Shown here piece after piece: positions 1-12,704 of a stretch of 64,000 nucleotides of DNA. The DNA comes from Lysobacter gummosus (lineage in GTDB: Bacteria; Pseudomonadota; Gammaproteobacteria; Xanthomonadales; Xanthomonadaceae): positions 1,984,001-2,048,000 of the forward strand of contig NZ_CP011131.1 in assembly GCF_001442805.1 (NCBI RefSeq). The letters are read 5' to 3'. Each line of letters begins with the position of its first letter. The first letter of the stretch is position 1. The notes under the pieces are model-generated. The model did no database searches and was not told where the DNA came from. It saw only the letters and a list, made by a program, of their open reading frames with translations. Position numbers and translations under genes: made by a program.

Positions 1-1776
<1,776 letters not shown>

Positions 1777-1841
1777 GGCTGAGCCAAAGCAAATCCCCCG
1801 GCGCAGTTGTATCTACCTGAAGCGAGCTACGCAGGCGCCAG

Positions 1842-1970
1842 CCCCCTTTTTCAAAGGGGGCAACGGTTCGTGTTCGGTATCGTCCTGGCCGCCGCCGTCG
1901 TTGCCGCTACCATCGTAGCTGCCGCTATTGCCGTCGCTGCCGTTGCTGTTCCCCCCTTTGAAAAAGGGGG
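1842..1970. repeat. Inverted repeat pair with GCC/GTT-rich spacer
   Basis: The 19-base arm CCCCCTTTTTCAAAGGGGG at 1842-1860 is repeated in perfect inverse orientation as CCCCCTTTGAAAAAGGGGG at 1952-1970. Each arm is itself nearly palindromic. The 91-base spacer is low-complexity, built from GCC, GTC and GCT triplets. The pair sits between two convergent genes and could form a long stem, but it lacks the U-tract of a simple terminator. I see no gene in the 1777-2073 stretch. Confidence 0.75.
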
Positions 1971-2019
1971 GCAGGGGGGATTCGCTCTTACCACCAGATC
2001 GCCGCGCCGCCCCAAAAAG

Positions 2020-2044
2020 AAACGCCCCGCAATGCGGGGCGTTT
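2020..2044 (-). terminator. Rho-independent terminator of parC
   Basis: Read on the minus strand, an 11-bp perfect stem (AAACGCCCCGC pairing with GCGGGGCGTTT) closes a three-base loop and runs into TTTCTTTTT. It lies 30 bases beyond the parC stop codon. Confidence 0.85.
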
Positions 2045-2073
2045 CCATAAACCAGATCAGCGAAAGCGAAAAC

Positions 2074-4317
2074 TCACTCCACCGCCAACCCTTCCACCTT
2101 CTGCCACCCACGCGGCAACAACCCGCCGCGCGTAGCGCGAGCCCCCAGATACGGCTCCAGCTCCTTGAACGACAGACTCATCGTCCGCGAACCCGACTTG
2201 ATGCTCAGCGTCGTGCCCGGCGCGACCACCGCCACCGCGACCACGCGCTCGGTGCCGAGCTTGGCCTTGGGGATGTCGATGATCTTGTTGCCCTTGCCCT
2301 TATCGAGCTCGGGCAGCTCCGACACCGGGAAGGCGAGCAGATGGCCGACGTTGGTCACCGCGACCACTCGATCCTGTTCGACATCGCCGACCTGCGCCGG
2401 TTGCAACACCTTGGCGTTGGGCGTAAGCGACAGCATCGCCTTGCCGGCCTTGTTGCGGCCGGTGAGGTTCTCGAAGCGGGTGACGAAGCCATAGCCATGC
2501 GAACTGGCAAGCACGAAACGGTTGTCGTTGTCGCCAGCCGCCAACGCTTGAAATGAAGCCCCCGCGACCGGCGCGAACCGCCCCGTCAACGGCTCGCCAT
2601 TGCCGCGAGCCGAAGGCAGGCTGTGGATCAACGCCGAATACGAGCGGCCGGTGGAATCCAGGAACGCGACCTGCTGCGTGCTGCGCCCGCGCGCGGAGCC
2701 CAGCACGCCGTCGCCGTCGCGATAGCTCAGCGTGGCCGCGTCGATGTCGTGGCCCTTGGCCGCGCGCACCCAGCCCTTTTCGCTGATGACCACGGTCATC
2801 GGTTCGCTGGCGACCAGTTCGGTTTCCGACAGCGCCTGCGCGGCGCTGCGCGAGACCAGCGGCGAACGGCGCGCGTCGCCGAATTTCTTCGCGTCCGCGA
2901 TCAGCTCGTCCTTGATCAGCTTCTTGAGCTTGGCCTTGCTGCCGAGTAGGGCGATCAGTTGTTCGCGCTCTTTCTGCAGTTCGTCCTGCTCGCCGCGGAT
3001 CTTCATTTCCTCCAGGCGCGCGAGCTGGCGCAGCCGGGTTTCCATGATGTAGTCGGTCTGTTCCTCGCTCAGGCCGAAGCGTTGCATCAGCACCGCGCGC
3101 GGTTCGTCCTCGGTGCGGATGATGCGGATCACTTCATCCAGGTTGAGGAACGCGACCAGCAAGCCTTCCAACAAATGCAGGCGGCGCTCGACCTTGTCCA
3201 GGCGGTGGGTCAGGCGGCGGGTGACGGTGTCGGTGCGGAAGGTCAGCCACTCGCTCAGCAGCGCCTTCAGGCCCTTGACCTGCGGGCGCCCGTCCAGGCC
3301 GATGATGTTGATGTTGACCCGGAAACTCTTCTCCATGTCCGTGGTGGCGAACAGATGGCCCATGAGCTGTTCGACATCGACGCGGTTGGAGCGCGGCACC
3401 AGCACGATGCGGGTCGGGTTGGCGTGATCGGACTCGTCGCGGATGTCTTCCAGCCACGGCAGCTTCTTGGCCCGCATCTGGGTGGCGATCTGCTCGATCA
3501 CCTTGCCCGGCGAGGCCTGGTAGGGCAGCGCGGTGACGACGATGTTGGCGCCGTCTTTCTCGAAGATGGCGCGGGCGCGCACGCTGCCCAGGCCGGTTTC
3601 GTACATCTGCAGCAGGTCGGCGCGCGGGGTGATGATCTCGGCTGGGGTCGGGTAGTCCGGGCCGAGCACGTGCTCGCACAGGTCGCGGGTGGTCGCGTCC
3701 GGGTCGTCGAGCAGGCGCACGCAGGCGCTGACGATTTCGTTGAGGTTGTGCGGCGGCACGTCGGTGGCCATGCCGACCGCGATGCCGGTGGTGCCGTTGA
3801 GCAGCAGGTGCGGCAGGCGCGCCGGCATCCAGGTCGGCTCTTCCAGGGTGCCGTCGAAGTTGGGCGTCCAATCGACGGTGCCGTGGGCGAGTTCGCCCAG
3901 CAGCACTTCCGCGATCGGGGTCAGCTTGGACTCGGTGTAGCGCATCGCCGCGAACGATTTGGGATCGTCGCTGGAACCGAAGTTGCCCTGCCCCTCGACC
4001 AGCGGATAGCGGTACGAGAACGGCTGTGCCATCAGCACCATCGCTTCGTAACAGGCGCTGTCGCCGTGCGGGTGGTACTTACCGATCACGTCGCCGACGG
4101 TGCGCGCGGATTTCTTCGGCTTGGAGGCGGCGTTGAGGCCGAGCTCGCTCATCGCATAGATGATGCGGCGCTGCACCGGCTTGAGGCCGTCGCCGATGAA
4201 GGGCAGGGCGCGGTCCAGGACCACGTACATCGAGTAATCGAGGTAGGCGCGCTCGGCGTACTCGCGCAGGGGGATCTGTTCGAAGCCGTGGAACACCGGA
4301 CGTACGGAATCAGTCAT
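2074..4317 (-). CDS. parC: DNA topoisomerase IV subunit A
   Basis: ParC pairs with ParE to decatenate daughter chromosomes by breaking and passing DNA duplexes in the cytoplasm. The 747-residue product matches the usual length. The catalytic tyrosine is Y127 in FAAMRYTES. The winged-helix quinolone-resistance region reads [14 protein letters not shown], with S87 and E91 at the positions equivalent to E. coli S80 and E84, so it carries the drug-sensitive type residues. The C-terminal third is the GyrA-like beta-pinwheel. The start MTDSVRPVF lies 133 bases from the divergent cyclase gene, so promoters for both must sit in 4318-4450. A strong terminator follows the stop. ParC rather than GyrA is supported by the length and by the [20 protein letters not shown] opening. 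Confidence 0.97.
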   Translation of the reverse strand: MTDSVRPVFHGFEQIPLREYAERAYLDYSMYVVLDRALPFIGDGLKPVQRRIIYAMSELGLNAASKPKKSARTVGDVIGKYHPHGDSACYEAMVLMAQPFSYRYPLVEGQGNFGSSDDPKSFAAMRYTESKLTPIAEVLLGELAHGTVDWTPNFDGTLEEPTWMPARLPHLLLNGTTGIAVGMATDVPPHNLNEIVSACVRLLDDPDATTRDLCEHVLGPDYPTPAEIITPRADLLQMYETGLGSVRARAIFEKDGANIVVTALPYQASPGKVIEQIATQMRAKKLPWLEDIRDESDHANPTRIVLVPRSNRVDVEQLMGHLFATTDMEKSFRVNINIIGLDGRPQVKGLKALLSEWLTFRTDTVTRRLTHRLDKVERRLHLLEGLLVAFLNLDEVIRIIRTEDEPRAVLMQRFGLSEEQTDYIMETRLRQLARLEEMKIRGEQDELQKEREQLIALLGSKAKLKKLIKDELIADAKKFGDARRSPLVSRSAAQALSETELVASEPMTVVISEKGWVRAAKGHDIDAATLSYRDGDGVLGSARGRSTQQVAFLDSTGRSYSALIHSLPSARGNGEPLTGRFAPVAGASFQALAAGDNDNRFVLASSHGYGFVTRFENLTGRNKAGKAMLSLTPNAKVLQPAQVGDVEQDRVVAVTNVGHLLAFPVSELPELDKGKGNKIIDIPKAKLGTERVVAVAVVAPGTTLSIKSGSRTMSLSFKELEPYLGARATRGGLLPRGWQKVEGLAVE

Positions 4318-4450
4318 GGAACCTTGGGGCAGGGTGGGGCTGAGCCCGGGATTCTACCCGGGGACGGGTTTCACAGGGTGCGACTGGCGCGCGATGCAGG
4401 CGCAGCAAGGCTTTGGCGGTATCCTCGGCGGTCTGTAAACGCCAGAGCCC

Positions 4451-5272
4451 ATGCCTGTGAGCCCAATGTGGATGCGTTCAATCGCCGTCGCGGCGCTGAC
4501 CCTGGCCCTGGCCGCCGCCTGTTCGCAGGTGCCGGCGCAGGCGCGCAGCGGGTTGCCGGTGTACTCGTACAAGGTGGTGGCGACCTATCCGCACGATCCG
4601 CAGGCCTTCACCCAGGGGCTGATCTTCAGGGGCGGCTTCCTGTACGAGAGCACCGGGCTGAACGGCCGCTCGTCCGTGCGCAAGGTCGAGCTGGCCACCG
4701 GCCGGGTCGTGCACAAGGCCGACCTGCCAGCGGAGGTGTTCGGCGAGGGCATGGTCGATCGCGGCCAGCAGGTGGTGGTGCTGACCTGGACCAACGGCGT
4801 GGGCTTTGTGCTGAATCTGCCCGATTTCGACCCCGCCGGCACCTTCCGTTATCCGGGCGAGGGCTGGGGCCTGACCCGCTCGGCCGACACGTTGTATATG
4901 AGCGACGGCACCGCGCAGATCCGTTTGCTCGATCCGCAGACCTTCAAGGAACGTTCGCGCATCCAGGTCAGCGATGAAGGCCGCCCGGTCGCTCAGCTCA
5001 ACGAACTGGAGTGGGTCAAGGGCGAGCTGTACGCCAACATCTGGCAGAGCGACCGCATCGCCCGCATCGATCCCAAGACCGGACACGTGCTGGGCTGGAT
5101 CGATTTGAGCGGTCTGCTGGCCAAGCATGGCCGCTCCACCCGCGGCGCCGATGTGCTCAACGGCATCGCCTACGATCCGGCGCGCGACCGGTTGTTCGTG
5201 ACCGGCAAGCTTTGGCCGGATTTGTTCGAGATCAAGCTGGTGGCGCCTGCTGCGCGTAAGGGCAAGCACTGA
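4451..5272 (+). CDS. Glutaminyl-peptide cyclotransferase (bacterial five-bladed propeller type)
   Basis: This family converts N-terminal glutamine to pyroglutamate on exported proteins. The 273-residue protein starts with a hydrophobic signal ending LALAAACSQ, which could be a lipoprotein signal (weak lipobox AAAC) or a cleaved Sec signal. The family hallmarks follow: YPHDPQAFTQGL, then GGFLYESTGLNGRSSVR, FGEGM (containing a conserved active-site glutamate region), GEGWGLT, and the C-terminal GADVLNGIAYDP. Xanthomonas has a structurally characterised close relative, so the assignment is firm. It stands alone and divergent from parC. The ATG at 4451 is preferred because the signal peptide begins there; a second ATG lies six codons in (M7). 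Confidence 0.92.
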   Translation: MPVSPMWMRSIAVAALTLALAAACSQVPAQARSGLPVYSYKVVATYPHDPQAFTQGLIFRGGFLYESTGLNGRSSVRKVELATGRVVHKADLPAEVFGEGMVDRGQQVVVLTWTNGVGFVLNLPDFDPAGTFRYPGEGWGLTRSADTLYMSDGTAQIRLLDPQTFKERSRIQVSDEGRPVAQLNELEWVKGELYANIWQSDRIARIDPKTGHVLGWIDLSGLLAKHGRSTRGADVLNGIAYDPARDRLFVTGKLWPDLFEIKLVAPAARKGKH

Positions 5273-5381
5273 GGCGAGTTTGCGTGGGCCGTGTCATGGC
5301 CTGCGCAGTTGATGAGTCGCGATTGCCGTGCGAGTGCACGAGCGCGCTGAGGCTTGTCGAAAGCATCTGCTGTTTTTTGCT

Positions 5382-5492
5382 CGTCATTCCCGCGAACGCG
5401 GGAATCCAGCGACTTCAAGCGTTCTCGCACGAAAGGCACTGGATGTTCGGCTCCGCCGAAGTAAAGCGGAGCCCGAGTTCGCGGGAATGACG
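5382..5492. repeat. REP/BIME-like palindromic element (copy 1)
   Basis: A 111-base element begins CGTCATTCCCGCGAACGCGG and ends in the complementary order GCGGGAATGACG. It has an internal second palindrome around CTCCGCCGAAGTAAAGCGGAG. The same layout recurs at 63642-63751 and in variant form at 58543-58705 and 63377-63609. It encodes nothing. Confidence 0.85.
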
Positions 5493-5830
5493 GTAGGAGA
5501 CAGTGCGCGAGTCTGGTTGTTTCGACCAGGAACTCAGCGTCATCTTTTCAGGCCGTCCTTCGCGCCTTCGCGGGAATGACGAGAAAGGCGCAGGTCTTCG
5601 AAACTCGAAGCCGGAACTTTGAACAGGCGAAGAACGCGCATCCGCGCCTCTCCCTGCCGAAAGTAATGCCCGCGCACATGACATCGACTGACGAATTTGT
5701 CAGCCAAGCGACAGCGTCGCGTAGGCGGTGCGCGCCTACAGTCGCCGCATGGTCCGCGCCATCCCCTCGCGGATCATCGGCGGCGTTTTTCTCCAAGGGC
5801 GCCGCCACCTCTTTCCCCCACCTGCCATGG
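5493..5830. other. Non-coding stretch upstream of the efflux operon
   Basis: It holds a half REP-like element at 5564-5582 (CCTTCGCGGGAATGACG). Just before the efflux genes lie two partly repeated GTCAG/GACAG motifs (near 5698-5716) and a 7-bp stem-loop, GTAGGCG paired with CGCCTAC (near 5721-5740). These are plausible promoter or regulator-binding elements for the downstream two-component-controlled operon, but no consensus site was recognised. Confidence 0.4.
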
Positions 5831-7042
5831 ATGCCGGACATGCCGCCCCAAATCGCACACGCTGTGTCGCCGCGCGCCCGCAAGACCGTCTACTCCGCCC
5901 TGGGCCTTGTCGCGATCGTCGGCACGGGCCTGTCGCTGGGCGGATTCGGCAGCCGCGGAGCGCCGCCGCCCAAGGCGCCGCCGCCGGTGCCGGTCAATCT
6001 GACCCAGGTCGAACGCCGCGACGTGCCGCATTGGCAGGAAACCATCGGCACCGTGACCTCGCTGCAGAGCGCGGTGCTGCGCAGCCAGGTCGATGGCGTG
6101 CTGACCGACGTGCTGTTCCGCGAAGGCCAGACGGTCAAGCGCGGCCAGTTGCTGGCGCGCATCGACGATCGTGCCATCGCCGCCAGCCTCGACGGCGCGC
6201 AGGCGCAACTGGCGCGCGACGATGCGCAACTGCGCTCGGCGCAATCGGATCTCAACCGCTTCCGGCAATTGTCCGGCAGCCAGTTGATCGCCCGGCAGAT
6301 GCTCGATCAGCAGAGCGCCTCGGTGCAGCAACTGCAGGCGACCACGCAGGCCAATCAGGCCGCCATCGACGGCGCGCGCGTGCAACTGTCGTACACCCGC
6401 ATCGTCTCGCCGATCGACGGCCGCATCGGGCTGCGCAAGGTCGATCCGGGCAACGTCGTGCGCGCCAGCGATCCGGACGGGCTGGTAACGGTGCAGCAGG
6501 TCGATCCGATCTCGGTGGTATTCGCGCTGCCGCAGGATCAACTGCCGCGCCTGCGCAACGCCCAGGCCGGCGGCAAGGTCGAAGTGCAGGCGCTCGACCG
6601 CGACGCCGGCAGCGTGCTGGCCGACGGCGAATTGCGCGTGATCGACAACCAGATCGACGAGGCCACCGGCACCGTGCGAGTGCGCGCGGTGTTCGCCAAT
6701 GCGCAGGACAAGTTGTGGCCCGGGCAATTGGTCAGCGTGCGCGTGCGCACCGGCCTGAGCGCGGGCGCGATCGTGGTCGCCTCCGAAGCGGTGCAGCGCG
6801 GCCTTGATCAGAACTTCGTCTATCGCCTGGAGGCGGGCGACAAGGTCGCGATGGTGCCGGTGCGGGTGGAGTATCAGAACGACAAGATCGCGGTGGTGCA
6901 AGGCCTGCGGGCCGACGATCGGGTGGTGCGCGACGGCCAGTCGCGGCTCAAGCCCGGCATGATCGTGGCGCCGGTCGCGGCCGCGGCGGTCGCTGCGAAC
7001 CTTGTCGGCGCCGACGCGCGCGTCGCGGCGGCCACGCCATGA
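5831..7042 (+). CDS. RND efflux periplasmic adaptor (membrane fusion protein, AcrA/MdtA type)
   Basis: The adaptor links the inner-membrane RND pump to an outer-membrane channel. After a short N-terminus comes one membrane or signal segment (TVYSALGLVAIVGTGLSLGG), then a lipoyl-like half motif LRSQVDGVLTDVLFREGQTV, a coiled-coil hairpin rich in Gln and Ala, the second half SPIDGRIGLRKVDPGNVV, and beta-barrel and membrane-proximal domains ending in a low-complexity Ala/Val tail. The frame is open further upstream to 5576, but the signal segment and family length (about 400 residues) favour the ATG at 5831 or 5840; neither has a clear ribosome site. The stop overlaps the pump start by 4 bases, so they are co-translated. 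No outer-membrane channel gene is present nearby. Confidence 0.88.
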   Translation: MPDMPPQIAHAVSPRARKTVYSALGLVAIVGTGLSLGGFGSRGAPPPKAPPPVPVNLTQVERRDVPHWQETIGTVTSLQSAVLRSQVDGVLTDVLFREGQTVKRGQLLARIDDRAIAASLDGAQAQLARDDAQLRSAQSDLNRFRQLSGSQLIARQMLDQQSASVQQLQATTQANQAAIDGARVQLSYTRIVSPIDGRIGLRKVDPGNVVRASDPDGLVTVQQVDPISVVFALPQDQLPRLRNAQAGGKVEVQALDRDAGSVLADGELRVIDNQIDEATGTVRVRAVFANAQDKLWPGQLVSVRVRTGLSAGAIVVASEAVQRGLDQNFVYRLEAGDKVAMVPVRVEYQNDKIAVVQGLRADDRVVRDGQSRLKPGMIVAPVAAAAVAANLVGADARVAAATP

Positions 7043-10000
7043 GCGGCCAGCCTGCGGCGCGGGTTTCGATTTCCGGCTGGTTCGTCCGTCATCCGGTCGC
7101 CACCACGCTGCTGACCGCGGCGGTGCTGTTGCTCGGTTTGTTCGCCCTGCCGCGATTGCCGGTGGCGCCGCTGCCGCAAGCCGAATTCCCGACCATCCGC
7201 ATCAGCGCCAGCCTGCCCGGCGCCAGCCCGGAGACCATGGCTTCGGCGGTCGCCACGCCGCTGGAAACCCAGCTGACCTCGGTGCCCGGCATCACCGAGA
7301 TGACTTCGGCCAGCGCTCTGGGCAGCACCAACATCACCTTGCAGTTCGTGCTCGACAAGAGCATCGACACGGCCGCGCAGGAAGTGCAGGCGGCGATCAA
7401 CAACGTCTCCGGCCGCCTGCCGCGCGACATGCCCGCGCTGCCGACCTGGGGCAAGGTCAATCCGGCCGACAGCCCGATCCTGGTGCTGAGCATGAACTCC
7501 GACCTGATGCCGCTGACCGAACTGAGCGATCTGGCCGAGACCGTGCTCGCGCGCAATCTCAGCCAGATCGACGGCGTCTCGCAAATCTTCATCGCCGGCC
7601 AGCGCCGCCCGGCGATCCGCATCCAGGCCGAGCCCGAACGCCTGGCCGCGGTCGGCCTGACCCTGTCCGACCTGCGCACCGCCGCGCAGAGTTCCAGCGT
7701 CAATCAGGCCAAGGGCGCGGTGGTCGGCGCGCAGCGCATGTCGACGTTGGAAACCAACGATCAATTGTTCAAGCCCGAGGACTACCAGCGCCTGGTGGTG
7801 ACCTATCGCAACGGCGCGCCGGTGCGCCTGGGCGAGGTCGCCCATGTCAGTTTCGGCGCCGAGAACGACTATGTCCGCGCCTTTCCCAACGGCAAGGACG
7901 GGGTGATGCTGATCGTGTTCCGCCAACCCGGCGCCAACATCATCAACACCACCGACGCGGTGCTGGCCGCGCTGCCCAAGCTGCGCGCCAATCTTCCGGC
8001 CAGCGTCGATGTTGCGGTGTTCAACGACCGCACCCGCACCATCCGCGCGTCCTTGCACGAGGTCGAGCTGACCCTGGTGCTGACGGTGGCGCTGGTGGTC
8101 GCGGTGATGGGGCTGTTCCTGCGTCAATGGTCGGCGACGCTGATCGTCGGCGCGGTGCTGGTGGTCGCGCTGGTGGCGACTTTCGCGGCGATGTACGCAT
8201 TCGGCTTCAGCCTCAACAACCTGACCCTGGTCGCGCTGGTGATCGCGGTCGGCTTCGTGGTCGACGACGCCATCGTCGTGGTCGAGAACATCCACCGGCA
8301 TCGCGAGGCCGGCATGCCGATGCTGCAAGCGGCCTTGCAAGGCTCCAGCGAGATCGGCTTCACCGTGCTCACCATCGGCTTGTCGCTGATCGCCGCCTTC
8401 ATCCCCTTGTTGTTCATGGGCGGCGTGGTCGGGCGCCTGTTCGCCGAGTTCGCGTTGACGGTGACGGTGGCGATCCTGATTTCGATCGTCGCCTCGCTGA
8501 CCCTGGCGCCGATGCTGGCCTCGCGCTTCATGCGCAACGCGCCCAGGCACGATCCACACAGCAAAGGTTTCGGCGCGCGCGTGATGGCCGGTTACGATCG
8601 CAGCCTGCGCTGGGCGCTGTCGCATCAACGCCTGATGCTGGTCGGATTCGGCGTGACCCTGAGCATCGCGATCGCGTCCTACGCCTACATCCCGAAGGGC
8701 TTTTTCCCCTTGCAGGACACCGCCTTCGTGTTCGGCACCACCGAGGCGGCGCAGGATATTTCCTACGACGACATGATGGCCAAGCACCAGCAGCTCGCGC
8801 AGATCGCGTCCACGGATCCGGCGATCATGGCCTACGGCCATTCGGTCGGCGCGACCGCCGGCAGTGCGACCATGTCGAATGGACGGTTCTGGTTCGTGCT
8901 GAAGGACCGCGGCGATCGCGACGTGTCCTCGGAGCAGTTCATCGACCGCATGCGCAGCAAGCTGTCCAAGGTGCCGGGCATCGCGATCTATCTGCGTTCG
9001 GCGCAGGACATCAATATCGGCGCCGGTCCCTCGCGCACGCAGTACCTGTACGCCCTGCGCGACGCCGACAGCGCCGAGCTGTCCCAATGGGCCGACAAGC
9101 TGACTCAGAAGCTGGCGCAATTGCCGCAGCTGCGCGATGTCTCCAACGATCAACAGATCGGCGCGAGCATCGTGCGGCTGGCGATCGACCGCACCGCCGC
9201 GGCGCGTTTCGGCTTCAGCGCGCAGGATATCGATCAGGTGCTCTACGATGCCTACGGCCAGCGCCAGATCAACGAATTCCAGACCCAGACCAATCAGTAC
9301 AAGGTGATCCTGGAGATCAATCCGCGCATGCGCGGCAGCATCGACAGCCTGGCCTACTTCCATCTGCGCTCGCCCTTGACCGGACAGATGGTGCCGCTGT
9401 CGGCGCTGGCGCGGATCGAGCCGCCCGCCAACGGCCCGTTGTCGATCAGCCATAACGGGCTGTCGCCGGCGGTGAACATCTCCTTCAACCTGGCGCCGAA
9501 CGTGGCCCTGGGCGATGCGGTGCGCGCGGTCGAACAGGCGAAGGCGCAGATCGGCATGCCGGCCAGCGTCAGCGGCAATTTCCAGGGCAGCGCGCAGGCC
9601 TTCCAGGATTCGCTCGCGACCCAGCCGCTGCTGATCTTCGCCGCGCTGCTGGCGGTCTACATCATCCTGGGCGTGCTGTACGAGAGCTTCGTGCATCCGC
9701 TGACGATCCTGTCCACGCTGCCCTCGGCCGGCATCGGCGCGGTGCTGATGCTGTGGCTGTGGAAACTGGATTTCTCGATCATGGCGTTGATCGGGCTGGT
9801 GCTGCTGATCGGCATCGTCAAGAAAAACGGCATCTTGCTGGTCGATTTCGCCCTCGACGCGCAGCGCAACCGCGGCCTGGGGCCGATGGAGGCCATCCAC
9901 GAAGCCTGCCTGACCCGGTTCCGGCCGATCATGATGACCACCATCGCCGCCTTGCTCGGGGCGATCCCGCTGATGGTCGGCCTGGGCACCGGCTCGGAGC

Positions 10001-10176
10001 TGCGCCAGCCGCTGGGCGTGGCGGTGGTCGGCGGCCTGCTGATCAGCCAGGTGTTGACGCTGTACAGCACGCCGGTGATCTACCTGGCTCTGGACCGCCT
10101 GTTCCTGAGCCGCCGCCGCACGGCCGCGGCTCCGGCCGCGGACCCCGGCGCGGCCGCCGAACCGGCCATCGCCTGA
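7039..10176 (+). CDS. RND multidrug efflux pump, inner-membrane transporter (HAE1/MdtB-MdtC-like)
   Basis: This is a 1045-residue proton-driven antiporter of the inner membrane with the standard RND plan: TM1 near the N-terminus, a large periplasmic loop, TM2-6, a second loop and TM8-12. The proton-relay aspartates are D409-D410 in [17 protein letters not shown]. The opening [29 protein letters not shown] and the [20 protein letters not shown] segment are typical of HAE1 pumps of the MdtBC/MuxBC branch, which exports drugs, bile-salt-like compounds or siderophores. There is a single pump gene rather than an MdtB/MdtC pair. The neighbouring regulator and kinase resemble metal-sensing CusRS, but the pump lacks an obvious heavy-metal (CusA-like) opening, so the substrate is uncertain. 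Confidence 0.93.
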   Translation: MSGQPAARVSISGWFVRHPVATTLLTAAVLLLGLFALPRLPVAPLPQAEFPTIRISASLPGASPETMASAVATPLETQLTSVPGITEMTSASALGSTNITLQFVLDKSIDTAAQEVQAAINNVSGRLPRDMPALPTWGKVNPADSPILVLSMNSDLMPLTELSDLAETVLARNLSQIDGVSQIFIAGQRRPAIRIQAEPERLAAVGLTLSDLRTAAQSSSVNQAKGAVVGAQRMSTLETNDQLFKPEDYQRLVVTYRNGAPVRLGEVAHVSFGAENDYVRAFPNGKDGVMLIVFRQPGANIINTTDAVLAALPKLRANLPASVDVAVFNDRTRTIRASLHEVELTLVLTVALVVAVMGLFLRQWSATLIVGAVLVVALVATFAAMYAFGFSLNNLTLVALVIAVGFVVDDAIVVVENIHRHREAGMPMLQAALQGSSEIGFTVLTIGLSLIAAFIPLLFMGGVVGRLFAEFALTVTVAILISIVASLTLAPMLASRFMRNAPRHDPHSKGFGARVMAGYDRSLRWALSHQRLMLVGFGVTLSIAIASYAYIPKGFFPLQDTAFVFGTTEAAQDISYDDMMAKHQQLAQIASTDPAIMAYGHSVGATAGSATMSNGRFWFVLKDRGDRDVSSEQFIDRMRSKLSKVPGIAIYLRSAQDINIGAGPSRTQYLYALRDADSAELSQWADKLTQKLAQLPQLRDVSNDQQIGASIVRLAIDRTAAARFGFSAQDIDQVLYDAYGQRQINEFQTQTNQYKVILEINPRMRGSIDSLAYFHLRSPLTGQMVPLSALARIEPPANGPLSISHNGLSPAVNISFNLAPNVALGDAVRAVEQAKAQIGMPASVSGNFQGSAQAFQDSLATQPLLIFAALLAVYIILGVLYESFVHPLTILSTLPSAGIGAVLMLWLWKLDFSIMALIGLVLLIGIVKKNGILLVDFALDAQRNRGLGPMEAIHEACLTRFRPIMMTTIAALLGAIPLMVGLGTGSELRQPLGVAVVGGLLISQVLTLYSTPVIYLALDRLFLSRRRTAAAPAADPGAAAEPAIA

Positions 10177-10229
10177 GTGGAGTTGTACGATGCCCGCTGG
10201 CCCGCCACCGTCATGAACCGCCCACCCAG

Positions 10230-10946
10230 ATGAAACTGCTGATCGTCGAGGACGAAGTCAAAACCGCCGACTATCTGCGCGACGGCCTGTCCGAGCAGGG
10301 CTGGACCGTGGACGTGGCGCGCGAAGGCCTCAGCGGCCTGCATCTGGCGCGCGAGTTCGACTACGACGTGATCGTGCTCGACGTGATGCTGCCGGGCATG
10401 GACGGCTTCACCGTGCTGCGCGAGTTGCGCGCGCGCAAGCAGACGCCGGTGATCATGCTGACCGCGCGCGACCGCGTGGACGATCGCGTCCACGGCCTGG
10501 GCGCGGGCGCCGACGATTACCTGGTCAAGCCGTTTTCCTTCATCGAGCTGCTGGCGCGGCTGCAGGCGCTGGTGCGGCGCGGCCGCCAGCAGGAGCCGAC
10601 CGAGCTGCAGATCGGCGATCTGCAGATCAACCTGCTCGCACGCCGCGCCTTTCGCGACAGCACGCGCCTGGACCTGACCGGCAAGGAGTTCGCGCTGCTC
10701 GCCTTGCTGGCGCAGCGTCGCGGCCAGATCCTGTCCAAGACGGTGATCGCCGCGCAGGTGTGGGACATCAATTTCGACAGCAACACCAACGTGGTCGAAG
10801 TGGCGATCAAGCGCTTGCGCGCCAAGATCGACGGCCCGTTCCGCAACAAGCTGCTGCACACCGTGCGCGGCATGGGCTATGTGCTGGAGACGCGAGAGGA
10901 CGACGAAGACGATGCCGCGCCGCCGCCGGGGCGGGTGTCGGCATGA
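10230..10946 (+). CDS. OmpR-family response regulator, CusR/CopR type
   Basis: This 238-residue regulator has a receiver domain with phosphoacceptor D51 ([13 protein letters not shown]), acidic pocket VEDE near residue 8 and the conserved lysine in LVKPFSF. A winged-helix DNA-binding domain follows ([20 protein letters not shown] ... [13 protein letters not shown]). The sequence [11 protein letters not shown] is characteristic of heavy-metal-type regulators. The start at 10230 gives the canonical MKLLIVEDE opening. It lies 53 bases after the pump gene and overlaps the kinase start by 4 bases. It most likely controls the efflux operon from the region upstream of 5831. Confidence 0.93.
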   Translation: MKLLIVEDEVKTADYLRDGLSEQGWTVDVAREGLSGLHLAREFDYDVIVLDVMLPGMDGFTVLRELRARKQTPVIMLTARDRVDDRVHGLGAGADDYLVKPFSFIELLARLQALVRRGRQQEPTELQIGDLQINLLARRAFRDSTRLDLTGKEFALLALLAQRRGQILSKTVIAAQVWDINFDSNTNVVEVAIKRLRAKIDGPFRNKLLHTVRGMGYVLETREDDEDDAAPPPGRVSA

Positions 10947-12358
10947 AGCCCTTGCGCGATCTGTCCATTGCCCAGCGCCTGGCGGCGATGTTCGCGCTGG
11001 CCGCGCTGCTGGTGTTCACCCTGGTCGGCGTCACTTTGTACAAGGTGCTGGAGACGCAGATCGTGCGCTATCAGCGCGCCGAGCTGGAAACCAAGCTGCG
11101 CTACGTCGCCGGCAGCGTGGCGGTGTGCGACATGCGCGATCGCTGGTACAAGGTCAAGGACAAGGTCGAAAGCCTGACCTCCAGCGACCGCAGCACCAAG
11201 ATATGGGCCTGGAGCGACGACTCGGGTTTCCGCATCGGCCAATCCACTCCCAAGGTGGAGGCGGCGAAGAAACGCGATCGCGGCATGGGCCGCTTGTGGC
11301 TCAGCGACAGCAATGCGCCGTATCGGACCTTGGAAGAAGTGATCCCGCCGCGCGGCGAGCGGCCGCAGGTTCGGCTGTGGATCGGTATCGACTCGTGGCC
11401 CTACGCCGCCGCGCTGCGTTCCTTCGCCTGGGCGCTGGTCGCGCTCGGCGTGGTCGGCACCGCCCTGGTCGCCTTGCTTGGCCATTGGATTGCGCTGGTC
11501 GGCCTGCGGCCGTTGCAGCGCCTGTCCAGCCAGGCGCAGAGGCTGAGCCCGAGCAATCTGTCGCAACGCCTGCAGCCGACCGAACTGCCGCCGGAGCTGG
11601 GCCGGCTGACCGGCGCATTCAACGGCGCGCTCGACCGGCTGGAAGCGGCGTACACGCGCCTGGACGCGTTCAACGCCGATGTCGCCCATGAGCTGCGCAC
11701 GCCGCTGACCAATCTGATGGGCCAGACCCAGGTCGCGCTGTCGCGGCCGCGCGAGGTCGCGCAGCTGGAGGACGTGCTGCAGTCGAATCTGGAAGAACTC
11801 GAACGCATGCGCGGCATCGTCAACGACATGCTGTTCCTGTCGCGCGCCGACCAGGGCGACATCGCCCTGGACCGGGTCTGCGTGTCGCTGGCCGCGGAAG
11901 TCGCCAAGACCGGCGAGTTCATGGAGTACCTGCTGGAAGAAGCCGGCATGCGCCTGCGCATCGATGGCGCCGCCGACGCCTGGATCGACACCTCGCTGTT
12001 CCGCCGCGCCATCACCAACCTGCTGCACAACGCCGTCCAGCACGCCACGCCGGGCTCGGAGATCGTGGTGGAGTTGCGCGAAGGCGTCGGCGCGCCAAGC
12101 GAATGCGGCACCGGCGCCAGCGTGGCGGTGCGCAACCGCGGCAGCAGTGTGGAGGCCGAGCATCTGGTGCGCATGTTCGACCGCTTCTATCGGGTGGATG
12201 CCGCGCGCCAGCATCGGGGCGAGCGCCATCACGGCCTTGGGCTGTCGATCGTCAAGGCGATCGCAGCGCTGCACGGCGGCAATGTGTTCGCCAGCAGCAG
12301 CGATGGCGCGACGACGGTGGGGTTCAGTCTGGCTGCGCCGGAGAGCGTCAAGGCTTGA
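10943..12358 (+). CDS. Membrane sensor histidine kinase, CusS-like
   Basis: The protein has 471 residues. A TM helix near residues 11-32 and another near 152-180 flank a periplasmic sensor loop of about 120 residues. A HAMP segment ([19 protein letters not shown]) precedes the dimerisation domain with H249 in [14 protein letters not shown]. The ATPase domain shows the N box ([10 protein letters not shown]) and G box ([17 protein letters not shown]). The periplasmic loop lacks the dense His/Met metal ligands seen in CusS, so a copper or silver ligand is not assured. It is the last gene of the efflux and two-component unit. Confidence 0.93.
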   Translation: MKPLRDLSIAQRLAAMFALAALLVFTLVGVTLYKVLETQIVRYQRAELETKLRYVAGSVAVCDMRDRWYKVKDKVESLTSSDRSTKIWAWSDDSGFRIGQSTPKVEAAKKRDRGMGRLWLSDSNAPYRTLEEVIPPRGERPQVRLWIGIDSWPYAAALRSFAWALVALGVVGTALVALLGHWIALVGLRPLQRLSSQAQRLSPSNLSQRLQPTELPPELGRLTGAFNGALDRLEAAYTRLDAFNADVAHELRTPLTNLMGQTQVALSRPREVAQLEDVLQSNLEELERMRGIVNDMLFLSRADQGDIALDRVCVSLAAEVAKTGEFMEYLLEEAGMRLRIDGAADAWIDTSLFRRAITNLLHNAVQHATPGSEIVVELREGVGAPSECGTGASVAVRNRGSSVEAEHLVRMFDRFYRVDAARQHRGERHHGLGLSIVKAIAALHGGNVFASSSDGATTVGFSLAAPESVKA

Positions 12359-12414
12359 ATGCGAGGGCTGCGGAGCTTCGCTTGATTGCGTCACCGTATT
12401 GGCTTGGGATCTTC

Positions 12415-12525
12415 GAAGTCTTTTGTGGGAGGGGCTTCAGCCCCGGCGCTTTTCGGCCCGAAAGGGGTTCTCATCATTGCTGATCGGAAAGCATCGGGGC
12501 TGACGCCCCTCCTGCAAAAGACTTC
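12415..12525. repeat. Long imperfect inverted repeat
   Basis: The left arm, starting GAAGTCTTTTGTGGGAGGGG at 12415, is matched in inverse by the right arm ending at 12525; by eye about 37 of 42 bases pair. Nested inside is the GGGGCTTCAGCCCC palindrome. It may act as a terminator for the kinase gene or be a dispersed REP-type element; only one copy is seen in this window. Confidence 0.7.
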
Positions 12526-12704
12526 ATGGCTTCGCTCGCGAGCTGCGGTCGATACGATGAATCGCGCCGCCGCGCATCCGGCGCTCCGTCATGCCCGTAT
12601 CTGTTCGCGTAGGCCGGACCGCGGCCATGGCATGAACCTGCGATGCAAGCCGTCTTCGACTCTCCTGGTCCGATCGCGCCAGCGCGCGACCCGTATCGGC
12701 CGCC

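Noticed and set aside
2959..4977. 672-codon plus-strand open frame opposite parC
   Set aside because: It is the antisense shadow of parC and the start of the cyclase gene; composition is typical of GC-rich antisense frames and no motif is present.
6874..9900. 1008-codon minus-strand open frame opposite the RND pump
   Set aside because: His/Arg/Gln/Asp-rich composition without domains; the plus-strand pump is unmistakable.
5831..12358. Copper/silver CusCBA efflux system
   Set aside because: The pump sequence is of the HAE1 drug type, there is no outer-membrane CusC, and the kinase loop lacks Met/His clusters.
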